A stretch of DNA of 36,359 nucleotides from Candidatus Omnitrophota bacterium. GTDB taxonomy: Bacteria; Omnitrophota; Gorgyraeia; JAGLLT01. Numbering within the stretch: position 1 is the first letter of the stretch; each line of letters begins with the position of its first letter. The position numbers and the translations under genes are program-made. This document shows, piece by piece, positions 25,644-33,361 of this stretch. The stretch lies in assembly GCA_023140385.1 (NCBI GenBank), contig JAGLLT010000020.1, forward strand, positions 1 through 36,359. The letters are read 5' to 3'. The notes beneath the pieces are model-generated. The model was given only the letters and a program-made list of their open reading frames with translations. It ran no database searches and was not told where the DNA came from.

Positions 25644-28600
25644 ATGAAACAAGCCCTTTTGTTTATAAGCCGCCGACTATCCAAACCTCTTTTTATACTA
25701 ACTCTTCTGCTATTTTTTCTCTCATCCCATAGCTTGCCGGCTATAGCCGACGGCTCTATTTCAGGCAAAGTTACTATCCAGAACAGAACCGACCACTCCG
25801 CCCCTATCACCTTTAAGCTAAAAATTCCCGGGCAGACCGCACCCATTCAAGCCTCTGAGGCAACTACCGCCTCTGACGGCAGCTACCAGCTAAATAATAT
25901 CCCTGCCGGTATCTATAACCTCTCCGCCAAGGCTTTAAACTCCTTAAGTCAAAACTATGTGTTGATAGAAGTAACCGAGGGACAAAATACCTCCAATATA
26001 GACTTCTCACTCCTCGGAGGAGACGCCAACAATGATAACTCTGTTGCCTTAAGTGATAGATTTATCCTAAGGAAGGCCTGGAATACTAACATAGGGGACG
26101 TCAATTGGGATGAAAGAGCTGATTTTAATGGTGACAACTCAATTGGCCTAAGTGATAAATTTATCTTAAGCGCCAATTGGTATAAAAACGGCTCTGAGCC
26201 CCAGATATCCATTGATTTACCGGAGGATAACAGCATAAGCGCCGTTTCTCCTATTTCCGTTTCAGGTACTACAGATAACGATGTCTCTACAGTTACAGTT
26301 AACGGCCTCAGCGCTACCATAGACAGCGGTACTTTTTATGCCGACAACGTACCTTTATCATCAGGCTTAAATGTTATTTCAGCTATAGCTGTTAATGCTA
26401 TGGGTAATAAAAACGCGGATCTGATTAGGCTTAGCTATGATCCCAACTTCACTCCTACAGAAGTATTTGAAGACTTTGACGGAAATAATCCGAGAGTAGA
26501 CTACTGGTGGAATGGATATGACGGAGAGAATGTATATACACGCTCGTTAGACCATACCCTATTTCGCGGCGGTTCTACCTCTATGAAGGTAGAATACAAC
26601 AAGTCAGGCTATCCCTTATCTCTTTTTGCTGTTCAGCTTAAGTGCAATGGAATAGATAATGACTTTAGTAAGTATGATAAGCTTTCATTCTGGGTTTATA
26701 CCGATAACCCTCAACTTACAATAAGAGTGAAGTTTGAAGATGGCGACGGCCATAGCTGGGAAGGAGACTGTTCCTCAAGCGTCCAAGGGGAATGGCAGAG
26801 GTTTGTTTATGATTTCAGCGGCGCCCATGGATATATGGATTTATCCAATATTTCATGGAACCTTCTTTTCTTCGCCGACCCGGGCCAGGCTAATACTCAG
26901 GGCATATTTTACATGGATGATATAGCCCTTCACTCATCAAAACCGTACTTCCATCCGCCTCTTACTACACCCACACTAAGCGGCCCTACAGAGCCGGTTT
27001 ACGGTGAATATCAGCTTAACTGGACAGATATACCGGGAGCGGGAATCTATGAACTCCAGGAAATTAAAAGTCATGACTTTAGCAGCACATATGTCTACTG
27101 GACAAACGATACCTATAGAAACTTTAATAATCGCGTAATTCCAACTGCCTATTATTACAGACTCAGGGCCTGGTCAAATGTTCCTGAAGAAGGCGGAACC
27201 TCGAGCGGCTGGAGCAATATTATTTCTCTAAAGATAATAGACGGCCCGCCTATAATAAGCGAGGTTTACTCTCTCTACCCTATAGAATCTCATGGAACCT
27301 ATGTCCATAGTGTCGGCGACTATGTCAAGATATGCTTAAAAGAAAAATACAACGCTCCCGATATAACCTCAGGCACATTCAGGATTATATCAGCTTCTCA
27401 ATCTTATGATTCAGGATTAGTTGAAGCCACTAAATCTGAAGACGGGTTATATTATTTCTATCACTGGGATACCAACGGCCTAAACCCGGCCGACGACTAC
27501 ATAGTAGCCGCCATCTTAACTGATGCCATAGGCCAGACAGATACAGACGGCTCAGATGAAGACCCTGATTTAACCATCTCTCTAATCCTCGCGGCGCCTT
27601 CGCGTTACGGCGTTAACTTGGAGGCAGACTTCTCCATTTCTTCCATAGGCATACCTCTGAAGTTTGAAAGGTTCTATCACAGCGATATGCTCTACGACGG
27701 CCCCATGGGAGACAGATGGACTCATAGTTATAATATGCAGGTTGAAGAACAGGAAGACGGCAATGTTGCCTTATTGTGGAAGATAGAGGATTATTGGAAC
27801 TTTTTCATCAAAAACCCCGACGGAACATATAAAAGTCCCCTGGGCGGCCAGATGGAGTTAATCAAGAACCCCGATAGCACCTTTACCTTAAAAAGAAATA
27901 ACATTAACTACAACTTTAACCCGGATAACAAGCTTGCCAACATAGAAGACCTGAATGGCAATCAGGTTACCCTCACTTATTTTGAAGGACTACTTTATAC
28001 CATTACCGATACCTCAGGCAGGCAGATTACCTTTGGCTATTATACCGGCTATACCAACCCCAAGATTAAATCTATCACCGACTTTGCCGGAAGAACCTTT
28101 AATTATGAGTATGACTCATCCGGTAATCTTGTAAAATATATCAATCCCGCTGGCTATGAGACTACTTATAACTATGACGGCCACAACCTAACTATTATCA
28201 CCAACCCGAGAGGTTATCATACTTATTTTAGCTACATTGATGATAAACTATATTCTAAATCCAATGATGATGGCATAAACCATACTACCTATACTTTTCT
28301 CACCGAACCAAATAGAACAATAATTACCAACGCCAGGGGTTACGAAACTACTTATATAATGGAAGATACGACTCACTCCTCCACAGTCGATGCCTTAGGC
28401 AACATTACCACTACTATTAGTAGTGATCAGGGCTATCCTCTTTCTGTTACTGATGCTAATGAGAACACCTGGTTCTATGCCTGGGATGAAAATGGCAATC
28501 GTACAACAGTAACATGTCCTTATGAAAATACCACCACTTATGTTTACAATCAACTAAACCTTATTGCCTCAAGAACTGATGCTAAAGGGAATGCTACAAG

Positions 28601-31046
28601 CTATACTTATGGTGAGAGGGGTAATCTTGTCGAAGAAAGAGATGCTTATGACAATGTCGCAACAATGAGTTATGATCAATATGGTCAGATAGCTCAGATG
28701 GTTGACAAAAATGGTAATATTACGAAGTTTGAATACAACGACATCGGCTCAGTAGTTAAGATTACCAAGAAGATGAAAGATGCACCTGATCCCGATGTTG
28801 ATCTTATAGTAACCATGGAATATGATTCTATAGGAAACCGCGCAAGTTTTACTGATCCAGAAGGAAATACTACTACATTTGATTATGATATTCTAAATAG
28901 ATTAATCTGTACCACTGACCCAATAGGTAATAAGACTGGCTATACTTATGACGAAAATAATAATATTACACAAATTACCTATAAGGATTCAAATGACGCC
29001 GTCTTAAAGACAACATCAAAGACCTATGATGTTGCTGACAGGTTAAAAACTGTTACTGACCATCTTGGGAATACTACAATTTATGATTATGATGTGAACG
29101 GCAACACAATTAAAATAACCGATGCCTTAGGCAATGCAAATACCTTTACCTATGATGAGAGAGACCTACTTTCATCAAAGACAGATGCCAATGGCAGCCT
29201 AACTACCTATTCTTATAATGTTGTTAAAAAACTAACCTCGATAGAAGACGCGAACAACAATATAACAAGTTATAACTATAATGATGTAAACAAACCAATA
29301 ACTATAACCTACCCTGATTTTTCTCAAGAAACCTATACCTATAATGAAGTAGGCAATCTACTTAGCAAAACTAACCGGGCAGGTGAACAAATTGCATACG
29401 CATATGATAGCTTAAATAGACTAATTACCCAAACGTATCCTGATTTAAGTACAGTTCAATATGTCTATGATAATAATTCAAGACTTATTACTGCAACAGA
29501 TTCAAATGGAACTACAACTTACTCATATGATAAAGCGGATAGATTAGTAAGCGTAGTTGATATTTACGGCAAGGTTGTAAGCTATGAATACAGTAAAGCG
29601 GGCGGCAGGACTAAGATGACATATCCGGATAATGAATATATCACTTACGCGCGAGACGAACTAAACAGACTTACAAGCATAAAGGATATATCAGACAACA
29701 ACATTGCGGCCTATGACTACAATGCTCTCTTAAGGGTAACTAATCTTACACTTGAAAATGGAACCGAGACTGCCTATGAATATGATAATATCGGCCGTTT
29801 ATTAGACCTTGTCAATAAAAAAACCACAACTGCGCCGGAGACAATCTTGTCATCATTCGGCTATACTTATGATAATATAGGTAATAGACTTACCAAGACA
29901 ACCATGAATGGAACATACGACTATACTTATAACAACATCTATGAGCTCACTCAGGTAGAAGATCCAGAGAATAATATCACAGTTTACAATTATAACGGTG
30001 TTCACAGCAGAACTAATGTCAATGGTGAAAGTTACATTATTAATAATCTCAATCAATATACAAATGTTGGTTCTACTAACTATATCTATGATACAAAAGG
30101 AAATCTTACAGGAGATGAGAGCTGGAGCTACACCTATGACTATGAAAACAGACTAATCTCTGCGGCAGATGGTATAACAACCGCAACCTATACCTATGAC
30201 TATTCAGGAAGAAGGATAGCTAAGGATGTTGATGGTGTAACTACAAGATATGTCTACGACGGCATTCATATAATAGCTGAGTATGATGCCTCTGACAGTC
30301 TCCTTCAAAGAAATATCTTTGGAATTGGAACTGATGAAATATTAAAGCGTACGGATTACACAGGTGAATATCCTGTTGATTATTACTATCATAAGGACGG
30401 ACTGGGTTCGGTAGTTACTATATCAGATTCAGCCGGTGATATAATAGAAAAGTACTTCTATGACGTTTATGGTGATGTTATAATAAAAGACAGTAATGAC
30501 AATATTTTTTCTCAAAGCGCCATAAATAATAGATATATGTTTACAGCAAGGGAATATGATAGAGAGACAGGACTTTATTATTATAGAGCCAGGATGTATT
30601 CAAGCGCACTTGGCAGGTTCCTCCAGCCTGATCCTGTTGGTTATTATGAAAGTATGAATCTGTATCAGTATGTAAAAAATAATCCGGTTAATTGGATTGA
30701 TCCTATGGGGTTGTATAAATGTGATCCATCGCTTTGTGAGAGAAACAAAAGAAGTTGCCTACAAAGCGCAAAACAGGAGCTTAGACGATGTCTTCAGAAA
30801 CAAACAGGAGAAGCAGGGATGTCTGGGTACGTTGGTGTACCTGGAGCTATTATTACTGGTGCCTATGTAGGTGCGCGAATAGGTGGTCCATATGGTGCTA
30901 TTGTAGGTGCGGCCACCGGCTCTCTTTATGGAGTAGGAGGACTCTTTATCTCCAACTGGAATCTAAACTTATGCCAGGAAAACTACGAGGATGCGGAAAA
31001 AACTTGCCTTAAAATTTATGGAATCTGTATGAGTGCCTGCAAATAG
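25644..31046 (+). CDS. Secreted multidomain Rhs/YD-repeat protein with a Cys/Gly-zipper C-terminal tip
   Basis: 1800 residues; AAAAGGAG precedes the ATG. A Sec signal peptide (residues 1-35, ending LPAIA) is followed by a carboxypeptidase-regulatory-like beta domain (36-120), two dockerin-like calcium loops (DANNDNSVALSD and DFNGDNSIGLSD, about 125-180), an Ig-like domain (190-270), a CBM-like beta-sandwich (272-432) and an Fn3-like domain (433-531). The Rhs shell entry begins near 655 (EADFSISSIGIPLKFERFYH), then many YD repeats, and the conserved core end (YYHKDGLGSVV at about 1580, LGRFLQPDPVGYY, DPMGL). Residues 1691-1800 are a distinct tip with eight cysteines and a glycine zipper. Rhs proteins enclose and deliver C-terminal toxins; the tip's toxicity is inferred. 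The six-TM gene follows after 18 bp. Confidence 0.92.
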   Translation: MKQALLFISRRLSKPLFILTLLLFFLSSHSLPAIADGSISGKVTIQNRTDHSAPITFKLKIPGQTAPIQASEATTASDGSYQLNNIPAGIYNLSAKALNSLSQNYVLIEVTEGQNTSNIDFSLLGGDANNDNSVALSDRFILRKAWNTNIGDVNWDERADFNGDNSIGLSDKFILSANWYKNGSEPQISIDLPEDNSISAVSPISVSGTTDNDVSTVTVNGLSATIDSGTFYADNVPLSSGLNVISAIAVNAMGNKNADLIRLSYDPNFTPTEVFEDFDGNNPRVDYWWNGYDGENVYTRSLDHTLFRGGSTSMKVEYNKSGYPLSLFAVQLKCNGIDNDFSKYDKLSFWVYTDNPQLTIRVKFEDGDGHSWEGDCSSSVQGEWQRFVYDFSGAHGYMDLSNISWNLLFFADPGQANTQGIFYMDDIALHSSKPYFHPPLTTPTLSGPTEPVYGEYQLNWTDIPGAGIYELQEIKSHDFSSTYVYWTNDTYRNFNNRVIPTAYYYRLRAWSNVPEEGGTSSGWSNIISLKIIDGPPIISEVYSLYPIESHGTYVHSVGDYVKICLKEKYNAPDITSGTFRIISASQSYDSGLVEATKSEDGLYYFYHWDTNGLNPADDYIVAAILTDAIGQTDTDGSDEDPDLTISLILAAPSRYGVNLEADFSISSIGIPLKFERFYHSDMLYDGPMGDRWTHSYNMQVEEQEDGNVALLWKIEDYWNFFIKNPDGTYKSPLGGQMELIKNPDSTFTLKRNNINYNFNPDNKLANIEDLNGNQVTLTYFEGLLYTITDTSGRQITFGYYTGYTNPKIKSITDFAGRTFNYEYDSSGNLVKYINPAGYETTYNYDGHNLTIITNPRGYHTYFSYIDDKLYSKSNDDGINHTTYTFLTEPNRTIITNARGYETTYIMEDTTHSSTVDALGNITTTISSDQGYPLSVTDANENTWFYAWDENGNRTTVTCPYENTTTYVYNQLNLIASRTDAKGNATSYTYGERGNLVEERDAYDNVATMSYDQYGQIAQMVDKNGNITKFEYNDIGSVVKITKKMKDAPDPDVDLIVTMEYDSIGNRASFTDPEGNTTTFDYDILNRLICTTDPIGNKTGYTYDENNNITQITYKDSNDAVLKTTSKTYDVADRLKTVTDHLGNTTIYDYDVNGNTIKITDALGNANTFTYDERDLLSSKTDANGSLTTYSYNVVKKLTSIEDANNNITSYNYNDVNKPITITYPDFSQETYTYNEVGNLLSKTNRAGEQIAYAYDSLNRLITQTYPDLSTVQYVYDNNSRLITATDSNGTTTYSYDKADRLVSVVDIYGKVVSYEYSKAGGRTKMTYPDNEYITYARDELNRLTSIKDISDNNIAAYDYNALLRVTNLTLENGTETAYEYDNIGRLLDLVNKKTTTAPETILSSFGYTYDNIGNRLTKTTMNGTYDYTYNNIYELTQVEDPENNITVYNYNGVHSRTNVNGESYIINNLNQYTNVGSTNYIYDTKGNLTGDESWSYTYDYENRLISAADGITTATYTYDYSGRRIAKDVDGVTTRYVYDGIHIIAEYDASDSLLQRNIFGIGTDEILKRTDYTGEYPVDYYYHKDGLGSVVTISDSAGDIIEKYFYDVYGDVIIKDSNDNIFSQSAINNRYMFTAREYDRETGLYYYRARMYSSALGRFLQPDPVGYYESMNLYQYVKNNPVNWIDPMGLYKCDPSLCERNKRSCLQSAKQELRRCLQKQTGEAGMSGYVGVPGAIITGAYVGARIGGPYGAIVGAATGSLYGVGGLFISNWNLNLCQENYEDAEKTCLKIYGICMSACK

Positions 31047-31064
31047 CCTGATAGGAGAGGTAGG

Positions 31065-31862
31065 ATGTTGAGTCAAAAATATAAAAATGATACAAAACTA
31101 TTAAGAAAACTTATTCTCTTAATTGGAGGTCTTCTTCTTTTTGAAGAAGGATTAAATTGGCTAACTTTATCCTTAAACTTAGATGTGAGATTTTATCTCT
31201 GGTTTACGTTTATAGCAGTTAGTATAGTAGTAATAATAGTGATTTCAGTGCTTTACAGAGCATACCGAAGGTGCTCAAGCATAGTTAAGGGACTAGAAAA
31301 CTTAAACCAAAAACAGAAAAGATACTTAAAGCGAGCCAGAAAACACCGAATTCTTCTTTTAATTATAGGTATCCTTATTTTTGTAGGTGTTCATTATTAT
31401 ACCTTAATATGCATAAGTTCACTTTCATTTTTAGATGTGAAATTTCACACTTGGTTTTTACCTATAATATTGGGTACAATACTCGGTTTAATATCTTGCT
31501 GGGAAGACCCTGAATGGTTAAATATAGTTGATAATTTAGGAAAACTAAGCCAAAAACAGAAAAGGTACATCCAGCGATACAGAAAATTCCTGATACTTCC
31601 TTTAATTGTTGGCATTATTAGTATAGTTAGTGGTGTACAATTTGCTTTACAAACGCATAAAATCAGTTCGATTTTAGATATAAAAATTTATCAGGTTCCT
31701 ACATTTTTTCTCATTCCTCGTTCTGTAGCATTTGCCATATTTGCTTTAGTAGGATGGTATTATTTCTATTCTGCGTTAAAAATAGTACAAAGGGTCAAGT
31801 CTCGACTTGACTACACAAACAACGGGGTCACACACAAACACATAAATCGGGGGACACTGTAG
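31065..31862 (+). CDS. Six-TM membrane protein built from three repeats, candidate immunity partner
   Basis: 265 residues, no family recognised. It consists of three copies of an approximately 81-residue unit with two hydrophobic segments each. The linker QKQKRY occurs at 82-87 and 163-168, and the strand motif LD(V/I)(R/K) recurs at 39-42, 123-126 and 204-207. GGAGAGGTAGG precedes the ATG. It lies 18 bp after the Rhs stop, so it is cotranscribed, the position where Rhs immunity genes are found. The last residues (NNGVTHKHINRGTL) are translated from the repeat cluster of the neighbouring transposon, so its original end appears changed. Base composition is AT-rich compared with the Rhs tip. 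The function is inferred from position only. Confidence 0.7.
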   Translation: MLSQKYKNDTKLLRKLILLIGGLLLFEEGLNWLTLSLNLDVRFYLWFTFIAVSIVVIIVISVLYRAYRRCSSIVKGLENLNQKQKRYLKRARKHRILLLIIGILIFVGVHYYTLICISSLSFLDVKFHTWFLPIILGTILGLISCWEDPEWLNIVDNLGKLSQKQKRYIQRYRKFLILPLIVGIISIVSGVQFALQTHKISSILDIKIYQVPTFFLIPRSVAFAIFALVGWYYFYSALKIVQRVKSRLDYTNNGVTHKHINRGTL

Positions 31863-31893
31863 TAACGGGGTCAGACTGTAGTACGGGGTCAGA
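31857..31893 (+). repeat. Tandem repeat with GGGGTCAGA core
   Basis: Two copies of CTGTAGTA(A)CGGGGTCAGA lie head to tail (31857-31875 and 31876-31893), differing by one base of length. They overlap the stop codon of the six-TM gene and run into the left inner inverted repeat. Confidence 0.75.
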
Positions 31894-31908
31894 CCTCGAA
31901 ATGCGAAA
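31886..31908 (+). repeat. Left inner terminal inverted repeat of the RAYT element
   Basis: A 23-bp sequence beginning GGGTCAGACCTCGAAATG. It is exactly the reverse complement of 32876-32898. It lies just before the transposase promoter. Confidence 0.85.
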
Positions 31909-31912
31909 AGGA

Positions 31913-31941
31913 TTGACAGAGGTAAATAGAAGCAGTAGAAT
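31913..31941 (+). promoter_or_regulatory. Promoter of the RAYT gene, leaderless arrangement
   Basis: TTGACA (31913-31918) and TAGAAT (31936-31941) are spaced 17 bp apart, a near-consensus sigma-70-type promoter. The -10 box ends six bases before the ATG at 31948 and no Shine-Dalgarno is present, so the mRNA would start at or next to the AUG. Confidence 0.6.
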
Positions 31942-31947
31942 ACCAGT

Positions 31948-32895
31948 ATGGCGAGGCCCTATCGATTACAATTAGAAGATTGTTTATATCATATAATTAG
32001 CCGCGGGGATGACCGAAAGAAGATATTCATAAATAGATATGATTATGAGAAGTTTCTAGAATATCTTCAGTTAGCTAAAGACAAATATAAATTTTATCTT
32101 TACGCCTATTGTTTGATGCCCAACCATTACCATCTTCTTATAGAAACCACACAACCTAATCTTTCCCGTATAATGCAATATATAAACGCCTCCTATACTA
32201 TCTATTATAATACCAAACGCCGCAGATGCGGACATGTATTTCAGGGGCGCTATAAGTCTATAGTGGTAGAAGGAGATAGCTATTTTCTTGAATTAAGCCG
32301 CTATATTCATCTAAATCCTGTACGGGCGAAGATGATAACGGATCCTTCAGGATATAAATGGTCAAGTTATCGCGGATATATAAAAAAGAAAAGTGATGAA
32401 CATATAGATAAAGAGTACGCGCGAAGATACTTTGATATGAGTGTTAAGCAATATCAGAATTTTGTATTAGAAGGGATTAATAACCAGAAAAACCCCTTTA
32501 AGGATATATATGTGGGGTTTATATTAGGCAAGACGAAGTTTATCAAAGATAAATTGAAGAGGTTAAAAGGACAGATTGAAGGAAGAGAAGTCTCCTACAA
32601 GAAGAGAATTAGCGGCAGCTCAGATATAGATAGTATAGTTAGAGCGGCAGCTCAGAAGTATGGACAGAAGGTTGACGATATTTACAAAGCAAAAAGAAAG
32701 CCGTTGTTATCGAAAAAAATAGCGCTATACTTATCAAAGAGGCTTACCGGATTAACCAATAGGGAGATAGGTGAATTTTTCGGAATAGGTCATTCAGCAG
32801 TGAGTAAGGCAGCTATGGATATTTTAAAGTTAGCGGAAAAAGATAAAGTGATTAAGAAGGAGATAGAGGAGCTCATTTCGCATTTCGAGGTCTGA
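31948..32895 (+). CDS. REP-associated tyrosine transposase with DnaA-IV-like C-terminal HTH
   Basis: 315 residues. The Y1 (IS200-like HUH) domain covers about 1-150: the HUH histidines are H60 and H62 (MPNHYHLLIE), and the nucleophile is probably Y119 in RYIHLNPVRA, by analogy with the YIxxNP helix of the family. The C-terminal region (about 225-315) resembles the DnaA domain IV/HTH, with GLTNREIGEFFGIGHSAVSKA (268-288). Such enzymes act on palindromic single-stranded repeat ends. There is no TnpB partner. The last five codons lie in the right inverted repeat. It appears intact. Confidence 0.92.
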   Translation: MARPYRLQLEDCLYHIISRGDDRKKIFINRYDYEKFLEYLQLAKDKYKFYLYAYCLMPNHYHLLIETTQPNLSRIMQYINASYTIYYNTKRRRCGHVFQGRYKSIVVEGDSYFLELSRYIHLNPVRAKMITDPSGYKWSSYRGYIKKKSDEHIDKEYARRYFDMSVKQYQNFVLEGINNQKNPFKDIYVGFILGKTKFIKDKLKRLKGQIEGREVSYKKRISGSSDIDSIVRAAAQKYGQKVDDIYKAKRKPLLSKKIALYLSKRLTGLTNREIGEFFGIGHSAVSKAAMDILKLAEKDKVIKKEIEELISHFEV

Positions 32896-32898
32896 CCC
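32876..32898 (-). repeat. Right inner terminal inverted repeat of the RAYT element
   Basis: Exact 23-bp reverse complement of 31886-31908. It contains the stop codon and final codons (HFEV region) of the transposase. Confidence 0.85.
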
Positions 32899-33284
32899 TA
32901 GAGTACTAGAGGTCTACGGTATTTTGCAAAATATTTTAAGGATAAAAAAAGAAAAAATCAGGCTGGTCGAGTATAAAAGTATCAAATCAGGGATAGCTCA
33001 TTGTGTCCCCTGATTATGAGTTTGAGCAAGAACCCCCTATGGATGAAAACTAACCGACCTTTACTTAATCTTAAAGGTTGTCCAAAACGCTTATCTCATT
33101 TTTCCCTTATTTAAAATTCTTCTTGATTTTTATATCAATAGGTGACCCCGTAACTATGTGGATGCCGAGAAACTCGTTGAATTCTTATAATTCAAGCCGC
33201 CCTTTTTTATTAACCCCGCCAAACGTTACAAAAACTAAATAATTTTTAAGTAAAATAATACTATAAAAAGACAAAAAGTTTCTA
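32896..33284. other. Non-coding spacer with repeat-end remnants
   Basis: I see no gene here. It holds a perfect 14-bp palindrome TATTTTGCAAAATA (32920-32933), an 8-bp hairpin AATCAGGG/CCCTGATT (32985-32992 and 33008-33015), and the right halves of the middle and outer inverted pairs. A weak hairpin TTGAATT/AATTCAA (33177-33195) is followed by a T-run after GCCGCCC. The remainder is AT-rich. Confidence 0.6.
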
Positions 33285-33313
33285 TTGACAGTTCACTGTT
33301 TGTTTAGTATATT
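33285..33313 (+). promoter_or_regulatory. Strong sigma-70-type promoter of the GH2 gene
   Basis: TTGACA (33285-33290), 17-bp spacer, TATATT (33308-33313), close to consensus. The start codon is about 48 bp downstream with an AGAGG Shine-Dalgarno, so it has a normal leader. An AT-rich stretch (33240-33280) lies directly upstream and could act as an UP element. Confidence 0.75.
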
Positions 33314-33361
33314 TAAGACACACGAGTGCATTAATTAAAACAAAACGATAAGAGGAAAAGA

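Larger units (their letters stand above)
31822..33151 (+). mobile_element. RAYT element with nested inverted repeats
   Basis: A single transposase gene is bracketed by three nested inverted pairs. The outer pair ACGGGGTCAC (31822-31831) matches 33142-33151 over 10 bp. The middle pair AATCGGGGGACAC (31845-31857) matches 33003-33015 at 12 of 13. The inner pair is 23 bp perfect (31886-31908 and 32876-32898). No target-site duplication is obvious. It may be one element with complex ends or successive insertions of related ends. Confidence 0.7.

Noticed and set aside
27950-30400. Regular repeats possibly resembling a CRISPR or minisatellite array
   Set aside because: The periodicity is that of translated YD repeats (Tyr-Asp/Gly-Asn), diverged at DNA level, with no constant repeats or spacers.
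30788-31012. Alternative-frame small protein inside the Rhs tip
   Set aside because: The Trp/Arg/Cys-rich translation is what a glycine-repeat coding region gives in another frame; no ribosome-binding site or recognised family.
33177-33208. Rho-independent terminator
   Set aside because: The stem (TTGAATT/AATTCAA) is AT-rich and short, and the T-run begins seven bases after it, so a working terminator is not supported.
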